From positions 79,563,713 to 79,627,712 of the forward strand of contig NC_030816.1 in NCBI RefSeq assembly GCF_001704415.2: a stretch of 64,000 bases of DNA, in the 5' to 3' direction. The notes beneath the pieces were generated by a model. The model saw only the letters and a list, made by a program, of their open reading frames with translations. It was not told where the DNA came from and did not search any database. The DNA comes from Capra hircus (taxonomy: Eukaryota; Chordata; Mammalia; Artiodactyla; Bovidae). Each line of letters opens with the position of its first letter. Positions within the stretch are counted from its first letter, which is position 1. Made by a program: the position numbers and the translations under genes. This document shows positions 56,029 to 64,000 of this stretch, one piece after another.

Positions 56029-56054
56029 ACTGAACTTAACTGAATCTTTATAGG

Positions 56055-56186
56055 AATGTTCCTAGAGTTCTTCACTCTCTACAAGTATTGATACAAGGAG
56101 AAATCAGATGCTATGACTAGGAAATGTGACAAATAGCTGGAATTTCAACTCCAGAGTATACCAATGACAATTTCAAGATTAATGCT
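56055..56186. other. Short unique spacer
   Basis: Right flank of the BovB insertion. No feature recognised. Confidence 0.5.
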
Positions 56187-56416
56187 CCTGTGTGTGCATG
56201 CTAAGTCCCTTCAGTCATGCTCAACTCTTTGTGAACCCATGGACCATAGTCTGCCAGGCTCCTCTGTCCATGGGGTTCTGTAGGCAAGAATACCAGAGTG
56301 GGTTGCCATGCCCTTCTCTAGGGTATCTTTTTGACCCAAGGATTGAACCTGCGTCTCTTATGTCTCCCACATTGTCAAGTGGGTTCTTTACCACTAGTGT
56401 CACCTGGGAAGCCCCA
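56187..56416 (-). mobile_element. Bov-tA SINE, antisense
   Basis: Complemented Bov-tA: 'gtgtgtgcatgctaagtccc' to 'accactagtgtcacctggga'. The flanks 'attaatgct' (56178-56186) and 'attaatact' (56417-56425) are a probable duplication with one mismatch. Confidence 0.93.
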
Positions 56417-56425
56417 ATTAATACT

Positions 56426-56769
56426 TTTATACCTTGTTATTCCAATCTCCACCTCCTCTTCTTGAGAATGGGAACACAGGGGTGTGAAGAAAAATATAGA
56501 CTCTACTTAGGATATTCTTTCTTTCACAATTAGCCAATTTTGGATAATAATTTTTTTTTACCATATTATCAATAAACACAAAGAATTTGGTTGTGATTAG
56601 ATCAAATACCAGTCTACCCATGTGACTCCATGCTGCTGTACAACTTTTTTCTCATCCCTTGATCTCTTCACTCGTAATGTTATTATGTAAGCTTCTGTTT
56701 AATTTAGTCAGTCTAAAGCAAAGCCAACAAAAAGTGAACTGCAACAACACTTTCTACTTACCTATTATT
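56426..56769. other. Single-copy interval
   Basis: No feature recognised. Confidence 0.5.
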
Positions 56770-56915
56770 TTATAGTTCATAAAGCATTTGGAGAATGTTT
56801 ATACATTTGTTATCACCATAAGTTTGCAAAGTGGGTAAGATGAATTTTACAGATTAGAAAAATCAGAGAGGTGAGTGATTTGTCCAAGGTCCCAGTGCGC
56901 AAACTGTGGGAAGAG
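56770..56915 (+). repeat. MIR SINE, sense
   Basis: 'tttatagttcataaagcatt', 'gtgggtaagatgaattttac', 'agattagaaaaatcagagag', 'tgatttgtccaaggtcccag' match the MIR order. Confidence 0.72.
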
Positions 56916-57006
56916 TGTGCATGGGGTCCAGCATAGTGATAGAGGAAGTCACTACATAAATAATTGCATCTTCTTGAGCATTAAACTTACTCAATTTTGG
57001 TTTGTT

Positions 57007-57085
57007 CCTTTCCCACTTCCTTCCTTCCTCCCTCCATCTTTCCTTTCTTCTTTTCCTTCATTCTTTCCATCCTTCCTTTCTCTCA
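57007..57085. repeat. Polypyrimidine (TTCC)n-type tract
   Basis: About 80 bp of almost pure C/T built from imperfect TTCC/TTTC units. It explains the Phe/Ser/Pro-rich ORFs here. H-DNA is possible in principle, but mirror symmetry is imperfect. Confidence 0.88.
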
Positions 57086-57570
57086 AAAAATATTAATGAG
57101 GACTTACAGTGTCCCAGATACTTCTTCAAATATTGAAGGCATGATGAAGAATAGGGGGAAAAAAAAAAAAACAGACTAGCCTAGGGTATACTGTGGAATC
57201 AAGCAGAGCTCTCAATCACAAAACAAAAGTTTATTCCTTGTTCATAAACGTCTGATGAAGTTGGAGGGCCTCCTCCCTGTGACCAAGAAATCAGGAAAAA
57301 GTAGCATTCAGACAGTCATGATGGCAGGGGAAGATGGGGGTAGAGGAGGCATCCTAACTCTTAACTATTTAATCCAGAATGTCACCGGTCACTACTGCTC
57401 ACAGTCCACTCGTCAGACTAGTCCTCTGTCCCTCACCTAATTGAAGGGGAGGTTGGTGGGCACACTCTGTGCCACCGTCCTGTCCTCCTGGAGCTTTCAT
57501 TCTGTGAGAGGGGGAGATGCAGATAATTAACAGGTGAGCAAATAAATAATTGCAAACTGCCCAAACAGTG
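57086..57570 (+). repeat. Ancient mammalian repeat, split by a second old repeat
   Basis: Left part: 'tattaatgaggacttacagt', 'gtcccagatacttcttcaaa'. Right part: 'gtcctcctggagctttcatt', 'ctgtgagagggggagatgca', 'gcaaataaataattg', continuing the same old family. Between them (about 57180-57440) lies text with 'aaaacaaaagtttattcctt' and 'actgctcacagtccactcgt', which resembles another dispersed mammalian repeat whose name I cannot fix. An A12 run lies at 57161-57172. Confidence 0.45.
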
Positions 57571-58127
57571 ATCTGGTACAAAAAAAGAAAATAAACCTTA
57601 ACAGACAATAATCGAGTCCAGATAAAAACTGGGAGGTCAAGAAAGTCTTCTTTGGGGCTGCAGCCTTGTGAGAGGGGATTAGCGGAAATGTGCGTAGACT
57701 CCTGACCCATAGAAACTGTGATATTACACATCTGACTTGTTTTAAGCCACTAAGTGGTGATTTGTTACACATCAATATAAAATGAATAAAATATTACATT
57801 TTCTTATAATCTATTAACAGCCATTTTACATCATATTTTCTTTTATCATGGATTCTTTCATGTGATTTCCTCTGTAGTATTTGTGCTAAAAGTTGACTAC
57901 ATAATAAAGAAAAAATTTTAAAGTGTGTCAATATCCTTTCTTTATATATACTTTAAAATATTCTTTATTATATACTCAAATTGTAACAAAAATATTAAAG
58001 AGGAAGTGAAATGAAAGAATTCATGATTTAAAAAAAAAAACTCATGTAGAGAGTGGAATGAAATGAGAGAGAAGCATGGAAACATACACATTATTATATC
58101 CAAAATAGATAGCCAGTGGAAAATTGC
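57571..58127. other. Single-copy AT-rich interval
   Basis: No recognised gene. The 110-codon minus ORF at 57399-57731 spans the old repeat and is not called. Confidence 0.5.
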
Positions 58128-58312
58128 TTTATGATGCAGGGAGTTCAACCCAGTACTCTGTGACAACCTGGAGGGGTGGGATGGGTAGGAGGTGGGAGGA
58201 AGGTTTAAGAGGTAGGAGACATATGTATACCTATGGCTGATTCATGTTGGTGTGTGGCAGAGACCAGCACAATATTGTAAAGCAACTATCCTCCAGTTTA
58301 AGAAAATTTTTT
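58128..58312 (+). mobile_element. Ruminant L1 3' end, sense
   Basis: 'ggagttcaacccagtactct', 'gtgacaacctggaggggtgg', 'acatatgtatacctatggct', 'gattcatgttggtgtgtggc', 'aatattgtaaagcaactatc' and an A/T tail. The G-rich stretch at 58172-58202 is the L1 3' UTR polypurine tract. Only the last ~185 bp is present. Confidence 0.85.
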
Positions 58313-58589
58313 TAAAATATGTAAAGTACAGAAAGTAAAAATTCAAATAACTCCCAATTTAAGAGATAGTCTTCACGAACCCCTAGAGAGCCCCTAGATG
58401 CATCTTGACAACCTTCTCATCTGCCAAGACTAAATAATGTCTGGGACTTTTTGTCCATCACTCCTTTGCTTGTCTTTGTAGATTTCCCACACGCCTATGC
58501 TTCCCTTAAACAAGGTGCCATTGTGTTTTGCATCCCTTTGCACCTGTATGGATGAAGCATACTGAAAGTGCTCTGAAAATGGCTTTCCA
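58313..58589. other. Single-copy or old L1-like interval
   Basis: It may be the continuation of the old L1 at 58590 but is too diverged to call. Confidence 0.4.
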
Positions 58590-58977
58590 AGTTCAACATT
58601 AGGTTTTGAACAAGAATATCATGGTGACATGTGTCACCTTAGTCCGTTATTTTTTTTCCGTTGCTGGAGAGTATTTTTCTCGTGTGTCAATGGACATTTG
58701 GGTTATTTGTTTCCAGGTTTTACTTTTCTATCATTATAAACTTTGCCAGAATGTACCTTCTTGCCCATGCCTGCAAGTAGAAGAACTAGATCATAAGTTT
58801 TGCACATTTCCAACTTTCCAAGAAAATGTCAAATTATTTCCTGAAGTGATTGTATCAAATTATACTCCAGCCACTTGTATGTGAGGTCGACAGCTATTCT
58901 GCTTTCTTGCTGAAACTTGTTACTATTAAATGTCTAATTCTTGCCAACCAAGTGGGTGTGAAATGCTAACCCTTTGG

Positions 58978-59558
58978 TATCGATTTATTTAGTTTTGGCA
59001 GTGCTGGGTCTTCATTACTGCATGAGGGCTTTCTCTAGTTGTAGAGAGTGAGCTGCTCATTGCGGTGCTTTCTCTTGTTGCAGGGGCTTCCCTGATAGCT
59101 CAGTTGGTAAAGAACCCGCCTGCAATGCAGGAGACCCTGGTTCGATTCCTGGGTTGGGAAGGTCCACTGGAGAAGGACTAGGCTACCTACTACAGTATTC
59201 TTGGGCTTCCCTTGTGGCTCAGCTGGTAAAGAATCCGCCTGCAATGAAGGAGACCTGGGTGTGATCCCTGGATTGGGAAGATGCCCTGGAGAAGGGAAAG
59301 GCTACCCACACCAGTATTCTGGCCTGGAGAATTCCATGGACTGGATAGTCCATGGAGTCGCAAAGATTTGGACACAACTGAGCGACTTTCACTTTCCCTC
59401 TTGTTGCGGATCGCTGGCTCTGAGGAGCACAGGGCTCAGCAGTGTGGTACTCAGACTGAGGTGGCCCACAGCAGGTGGAATCTCTCCAGACCAGGAATCA
59501 AACCCAGGTCTCCTGCATTGGCTGGCAGATTCTTAAATACTAGACCACCAGGGAAGTC
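58978..59558 (-). mobile_element. CHR-type SINE, antisense, 12-bp TSD, itself interrupted
   Basis: Outer parts: 'gttttggcagtgctgggtct' and 'ctctagttgtagagagtgag' on the left; 'accaggaatcaaacccaggt' (complemented B box) and 'tagaccaccagggaagt' (complemented head) on the right. A perfect 12-bp duplication 'ctaaccctttgg' at 58966-58977 and 59559-59570 confirms one insertion. The Bov-tA at 59082-59397 lies inside it. Confidence 0.9.
59082..59397 (+). mobile_element. Dimeric Bov-tA SINE (two tRNA heads), 10-bp TSD
   Basis: Two tRNA-Glu-like heads in tandem: 'ttccctgatagctcagttgg' with a B box 'ggttcgattcctggg', then 'ttcccttgtggctcagctgg', then one full Bov-A body ending 'aactgagcgactttcacttt'. 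The first Bov-A is cut at 'agtattcttggg', where the second head starts. The duplication 'ctcttgttgc' lies at 59072-59081 and 59398-59407, inside the CHR SINE. Confidence 0.94.
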
Positions 59559-59602
59559 CTAACCCTTTGGCTTTATTTGACATTTTTATGATACATAATG
59601 CT

Positions 59603-60004
59603 TTTGAGAGTTGGACTATAAAGAAAGCTGAGTGCTGAAGAATTGATGCTTTTGAACTGTTCTGTTGGAGAAGACTCTTGAGAGTCCCTTGGACTGCAAG
59701 GAGACCCAACCAGTCCATCCTAAAGGAGATCAGTCCTGGGTGTTCATTGGTAGGACTGATGTTGAAGCTGAAACTCCAATACTTTGGCCACCTGATGCGA
59801 AGACCTCATTGGAAAAGACCCTGATGCTGGGAAAGATTGAGGGCAGGAGGAGAAGGGGACGACAGAGGATGTGATGACATCACTGACTCAATGGACATGG
59901 GTTTGGGTGGACTCCAGGAGTTGGTGATGGACAGGGAGGCCTGGCGTGCTGCAGTTCATGGGGTCACAAAGAGTCGAACACGACTGAGTGACTGAACTGA
60001 ACTG
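59603..60004 (+). mobile_element. BovB LINE 3' end, 400 bp, short TSD
   Basis: Sense BovB from 'gagagttggactataaagaa' to the tail 'gactgaactgaactg'. The flank 'aatgct' occurs at 59597-59602 and 60005-60010. Removing the element restores the old L1 order ('acataatgct' + 'actaagcatc'), which supports this short duplication. Confidence 0.93.
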
Positions 60005-60065
60005 AATGCTACTAAGCATCTTTTCAGGTGCTTCTGGGCCGTTTGGATTTCCTCTACTGTGAGGG

Positions 60066-61175
60066 CCCCCTCAGTGACTGACTGAATCACTCAGGGTTCC
60101 AGAAAGAAGCAAATGGCACAGCCGTCCTGGGCAATTCAAGGAAAATTGAACGAAAGTCAGATTTACAAATATGTCGGCAGGACCCCAAAGCAGGTGACAG
60201 GGCTGGTACTAGTTACTCTATTAGGCCTGAAGGTGGGAAGGGAGGAATCGATCAGAGATAGGAAGGTGACCTTCTGTTGGGGGGGTGCGGGGCTCTGGTG
60301 GCCCAGGTGGAAAGAGGTGTGTGTGTGTGTCTGTGTGTGTGTGTCTGTGCGCGTGTGTGTGGTCGGAGATAATCTCGCTGATCTGAATCTCTTCCTTCCT
60401 CTCATCTCCTGCCAGGGCTGACATGTTTGAGCCCCACAGTGAGAATGGGAGGCAGGGAGCCTATTGCCATAGTCACACAGGCCCAGGGCAGGGATGAGGA
60501 GGTAGAGAAGGGCCCGAGAGGGGCAGCGTGGAGACTGCAGTCAATATGCCATTTCCCTACCGAACTCGTTGAGCTTGTCTCTGTGATTTGTAGGTGTTTC
60601 ACATGTGCAGACGATACTTTAGCCTCTGCCTGGCTTATTGTGTGAGAATCTCACTGCTTTACAAATACCCATTTCACATTTCGTGTGAAGTTTCTCTTTG
60701 CACTGAGTCAAAAATTCACCTTCCTGAATCCTCTCATGACCTCTTTATTTCCTCAGAGCCCTTCCTCCCTTTTTTGGCACCCATATCAAATCAATGGTCC
60801 CCATGGAGTTCAGAGCTCACTAACCACTACTGCCCACCCCTGTGTCACAAGAATTGCTATCAAAACAGGACACCTCCATCCTATTCATACACAAATGACT
60901 TGTAAACCTAAATTCGCACTGTATAATTTTACCTGCTCTATTTTATCTTGTTTGAGTCAAATCTTAGGCGTGCCCTCCTATTCAAAACTGTGTGAATTTA
61001 ATTCTTTCCTTAAACATAGTACTCTCATTTCCTGGCCTTGAGTCACCTACAATCTTTATTAAAGTGAATATGGATTAAAGTCACATTCAAGCTTGGCTTA
61101 AAATGTGATATTGTACAGATTTCTTATCTTTTCCAAGATTCATCTTCTCATTAATATAAAAGCATTTATAGCTGT
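60066..61175. other. Single-copy interval with a (GT)n
   Basis: No gene called. ORFs at 60113-60421 and the opposite-strand 60163-60424 cross the (GT)n at 60317-60361. The ORF at 60685-61041 (118 codons) has no recognised domain and overlaps another frame. The section at 60080-60520 is GC-richer and might be an old repeat I cannot name. Confidence 0.5.
60317..60361. repeat. (GT)n microsatellite with CT/GC interruptions
   Basis: About 22 dinucleotide units broken by 'ct' twice and by 'gcgc' near the right end. Alternating purine-pyrimidine throughout, so a possible Z-DNA site. Confidence 0.93.
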
Positions 61176-61186
61176 CTTGTAGGGCT

Positions 61187-61464
61187 GCTGCTGCTGCTGC
61201 TGCTAAGTTGCTTCAGTCGTGTCCGACTCTGTGTGGCCCCATAGACAGCAGCCCACCAGGCTCCACCGTCCCTGGGATTCTCCAGGCAAGAACACTGGAA
61301 TGGGTTGCCATTTCCTTCTTCAATGCATGAAAGTGAAAAGTGAAAGTGAAGTCACTGAGTCGTGTCCAACTCTCAGCGACCCCATGGACTGCAGCCCACC
61401 AGGCTCCTCCATCCATGGGATTCTCCAGGCAAGAGTACTGCAGTGGGGTGCCAATGCCTTCTCC
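61187..61464 (-). mobile_element. Bov-A2 SINE, antisense, TSD with one mismatch
   Basis: The complemented tail (CTG)~7 at 61185-61204, first monomer, linker 'gaaagtgaaaagtgaaagtg', second monomer to 'gtggggtgccaatgccttct'. Flanks 'cttgtagggct' (61176-61186) and 'cttctagggct' (61465-61475). It has the same layout as the Bov-A2 at 2380. Confidence 0.95.
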
Positions 61465-61475
61465 CTTCTAGGGCT

Positions 61476-62026
61476 ATCGTTCATTAATTTCAAAAGATTT
61501 AAGTTTGGAGAGAATTAATTGAGATAACGTGTGAAAACAGCCTAACAATAGAAACTCTGTAGTGTCACAGAGGCAGCGTCTAAACCATCTGATATGCTTG
61601 TCTGCTGTGTCTTATGAACGTGAGACATTTACTCCTTAGCACTCATCTGCCTAAACTGATACCGAGATTTGTTACTGTTTAAAGGCAGAGAGGAAAGCCA
61701 GCCAAATGAAGAGTCTGTGGCCAGACGGTCATTTTACCAGTCATTTTGCCTTGAGGAAATGATTTGTTCTCCACATTTCATTTTCTCGCTCTGTAGGAAG
61801 ACTCAGTCCACAGCCTTCTCCTGTAGTATAGGAGAGACCTTGTGCACCAACGGACTTAACTGGAATTAGAGGAGAGATGTGACCCAAGAAAAGTACAAAA
61901 AGCCTGCCTGCTTTCCAGCCCTAGCGTTTAGGAGGAGACGTGATGAACAGCACAGTAGTTCAGACGCGTGGTGCTTGGGTTTCCTCTCAGAGCTTTGGCC
62001 CAGAGGGAAGGAGTTGGTTTAAAGAG
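61476..62026. other. Single-copy interval
   Basis: A 66-codon ORF at 61669-61869 has no recognised domain. No repeat recognised. Confidence 0.5.
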
Positions 62027-62219
62027 AACGTGCTCAGTTGTGACAGACTCTCTGTGGCCCCAGCTCCTTAACCCATTACATTTTCCAGGCAAGAATACTG
62101 GAGTGGGGTGCCAGTTCCTACTTCAGGGGATCTTCCTGATCCAGGGATCGAGCCCGCATCTCTTACATCTCCTGCATTGGCAGGTGGGTTCTTTACCTGT
62201 AGCGCCACCTGGGAAGCCC
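62027..62219 (-). mobile_element. Bov-tA SINE, antisense
   Basis: Complemented Bov-tA: 'gtgctcagttgtgacagact' to 'ctgtagcgccacctgggaag'. A deletion follows 'ccccagctccttaa', where 'tggactgtagcc' would be expected. Confidence 0.92.
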
Positions 62220-63682
62220 AGACGGCACAGGGTCTCACCTTTCTTCTCATCTGGATGCTAAGAGGAGGGAGGTTAAAGTGAGCATTGCCAACCCCAACGT
62301 GGATCAGAGTCGCAGAAATGTAGCTTTGTGTGTTCAGGCAAATGAAGGCATTTATACTCAGCATCTCCTTATTGTCCCTTCTTCTGGATGGGCCTGGACA
62401 TGACCCAGACGTTACGCTGAAAGTCTGGCTGTGGAGTTCCTCCTTGGGGGTTGCCAGAGCCGAGGCCCACATAGTGGCTGCTATTCAGGCTCCAGAACAG
62501 ACCACCCAGGCTGGGAGTGAATGGGTGGCCACATGGCCCTGAGCTGATCAGAAGTCACTTCAGCTTCATACTTAAACTCCCAATATCAGTCCAGAGAAGT
62601 CAGAAGTCACCTCTCCTGGGAAATCAATACTGTTCTGTTGCCGCGGCAATGCGAAAGCTCTCCACACCTTCTACGTTCAGAGTTTAAGGAGAGAAGGGGG
62701 AGGGACTGTTTCAAAGTGGAAGAGCATGTCCTTAAAAAGAATCCGCTGGTATGAACATGCATACTAGGTTCAAACAGGATGGTCCCTCCACTCACCAGGG
62801 CATGGAAGCTCATAAGAGAACAGCTACAAATAAGAGAAACATTTTATCTTTGTACAATCGTGGTGTAGTTTTTTTTTTTTTCTTTTATCCCTATACAGTA
62901 GATATTTAGTAAATGTTAATTTCCACATTTCTGTCTTTCTTCATGAGCAAACTAGAAAAAAAAAAATGTTGAACAGACCTGGCCTAAATGCAAAATGGTA
63001 GATTTTTTCTTAAGTGTGGATGACATGTTCATCCTTAATATTTTTCACTTTTACCTCTTATTTTCAATTTGCTTCTCCTTTATCTTGTTACCTTATTTAG
63101 GCAGGAAACACAACGCAATGTGGCTTAACCATCAGAAACAAAAATTTAATTTTTGGATTCTAGGGATTTATTTCAGATACAGTTGGATCTAGATGTATAG
63201 CATAAACATGCTCGGTATTTATTAATTCCGTCTTTTAGCTTTACTTTAGTTCTAGGAGCCTCGGGCCCAGACTGGCTGTCTCCACATGGTGACCTCTAGC
63301 AGTTCTAGGTCAATCATATTCTATCAGCTTGAAGGCCAGTAGAAAAAATATGTTTTTATGCCAACAACTAAGAAACTGTCCTAGAAATGAGTTTTGTTGC
63401 ATGTCTGGGGTCACTTGCCTACCCCTGACATGATCGCTCTGGTTAGTGGAATGGCAGGCCTTTGCTTGGTCAAGTCTGGGTCAAGGGTCCACCCCTGGAG
63501 GCAAAGGGTCAAGGCAGCTTCATCTGAACTGCATGGATTAGAGATGAGAGAGGACGGTTTCTGAAGGAAGATCAGTGTGCTGTTATGAGTAGAGGGGACT
63601 GGATGGAGACCAGGGAGACCTTACGAATGTCCACCATCCAGTTTCAACACCATTCTTCAGTCCATATCTCACTAAGTGATTT
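62220..63682. other. Single-copy interval
   Basis: No gene is recognised. A T-run lies at 62869-62881 and an A-run at 62957-62966. The 134-codon minus ORF at 62068-62472 starts in unique DNA and ends in the Bov-tA, so it is not called. Confidence 0.5.
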
Positions 63683-64000
63683 TGAAAGGTTTTCCACAGA
63701 AAGTTTCCCTTTAAACGTTTCCAAAAGAAGGTCCTCATGGACCTTTCCCTCAGAAAGTTTTCCCCAGAAGGTTCTCCTCAGAAGATTCCTTCAAGGTTGT
63801 TTCTTTTTTTTTTTTTTTTTTCAGAAGGTTTCCTATAGAAGGTTCCCCTACATGTTTCCCTCAGAAGGTTCTCCTTAGAAATTCCTCTTGGAAGCTTCCC
63901 CTCCGAAGATTTCTTCAGAAATTTCCCTTAGTAGTTTCCATCAGAAGTTTCCCTAAGATGTTTCCCCTGAAAGGTTCCCTACAGAAGTTTTCCCTTAGAA
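63683..64000 (+). repeat. Degenerate ~14-bp minisatellite, continues past the window
   Basis: About 20 imperfect units of a 'cagaaggtttccct'-type word, for example 'cagaaagtttccct', 'cagaaggttctcct', 'cagaagtttcccta'. A T-run at about 63805-63821 interrupts the array. The complement is purine-rich. Unit length drifts between about 12 and 16. The right end is cut by the window edge, so array length is unknown. The 97-codon ORF at 63585-63878 is a translation of it. Confidence 0.9.

Larger units (their letters stand above)
54178..56042. mobile_element. BovB LINE with inverted 5' half and 12-bp TSD
   Basis: A single insertion made of two BovB pieces in opposite orientation. From 54178 to about 55410 the 5' part of BovB (5' UTR and endonuclease) reads on the minus strand. 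From about 55411 to 56042 the 3' part (reverse-transcriptase end and tail) reads on the plus strand. A perfect 12-bp duplication 'aatctttatagg' brackets the whole at 54166-54177 and 56043-56054, so both halves arrived together. Compared with the copy at 44180-46290, the stretch corresponding to about 44812-46227 is absent. This is the structure expected of twin priming. Confidence 0.92.
58590..60065 (-). mobile_element. Old L1 3' region, antisense, hit by three later elements
   Basis: L1-like text: 'caatggacatttgggttatt', 'caagtgggtgtgaaatgcta', then after the first insertion 'ggctttatttgacattttta', and after the second 'gctactaagcatcttttcag' and 'gtgcttctgggccgtttgga'. These join into one L1 order once the CHR SINE (with its internal Bov-tA) and the BovB are removed. 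Confidence 0.75.

Noticed and set aside
59100..59160. tRNA-Glu-like sequence with A- and B-box-like motifs
   Set aside because: It is the head of a Bov-tA SINE. The same head occurs in about 20 SINEs here, so it is not a functional tRNA gene.
63585..63878. 97-codon ORF rich in Phe, Ser and Arg with internal repeats
   Set aside because: It is generated by the minisatellite and its T-run.
63683..64000. Possible CRISPR-like array
   Set aside because: The units are about 14 bp, contiguous and degenerate with no spacers, and the DNA is mammalian.
1..64000. Endogenous retrovirus or LTR element
   Set aside because: I saw no paired LTRs, primer-binding site or gag/pol/env-like frames. All reverse-transcriptase pieces are BovB or L1. 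Old solo LTRs could still be missed by eye.

Overview
The window is nuclear DNA of a ruminant artiodactyl, most likely a bovid. The diagnosis comes from its transposon content: at least nine BovB (RTE-type LINE) loci, about 23 Bov-tA/Bov-A/Bov-A2 SINEs that share BovB's 3' end, several ruminant L1 3' ends, and older CHR-type tRNA-Glu SINEs. All of this lies on an ancient mammalian layer of MIR, L2-like, L1M-like and hAT-like relics. Family names come from recognising sequence, not from a database search. I see nothing bacterial, plasmid-like or CRISPR-like and no clear endogenous retrovirus.

I find no intact host protein-coding gene. Every ORF above about 110 codons that I could explain is a decayed BovB reading frame, or an accident of a Bov-A2 or (CAG)n repeat. 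The recognisable protein pieces are BovB reverse transcriptase fragments (6.7-7.7 kb, 32.5-33.1 kb, 44.6-46.1 kb, 55.4-56.0 kb) and one BovB AP-endonuclease fragment (54.6-54.9 kb, minus). The window therefore reads as intergenic or intronic DNA.

Layout. 0-2.3 kb: mostly single-copy with a MIR. 2.3-8.8 kb: dense repeats (Bov-A2, BovB, Bov-tA, old L1, a 1.1-kb BovB). 8.8-16.1 kb: single-copy stretches with MIRs, an L1 split by a SINE, a pair of inverted SINEs and a hAT relic. 16.1-19.5 kb: low in young repeats, with a CpG-rich block (16.84-17.47 kb) and a 187-bp tandem duplication. 19.5-23.5 kb: SINE, L1, MIR and BovB. 23.5-29.1 kb: the longest stretch without ruminant repeats, with a TAATTA/E-box cluster. 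29.1-47.6 kb: mixed, including a 2.1-kb BovB and a (CAG)19 tract. 47.6-49.9 kb: single-copy with a CpG/TGACGT patch. 49.9-60.1 kb: dense repeats, including an inverted ('twin-primed') BovB with a perfect 12-bp target-site duplication and a four-element nested insertion stack. 60.1-64 kb: single-copy with SINEs, ending in a degenerate minisatellite that runs off the right edge.

Because no genes are present, there is no pathway to describe. What can be read is insertion history: target-site duplications could be assigned for about 17 elements, and the nesting order gives relative ages. The most useful items for follow-up are the inverted BovB at 54.2-56.0 kb, the two CpG-enriched unique blocks, the terminal minisatellite and the (CAG)19 tract.
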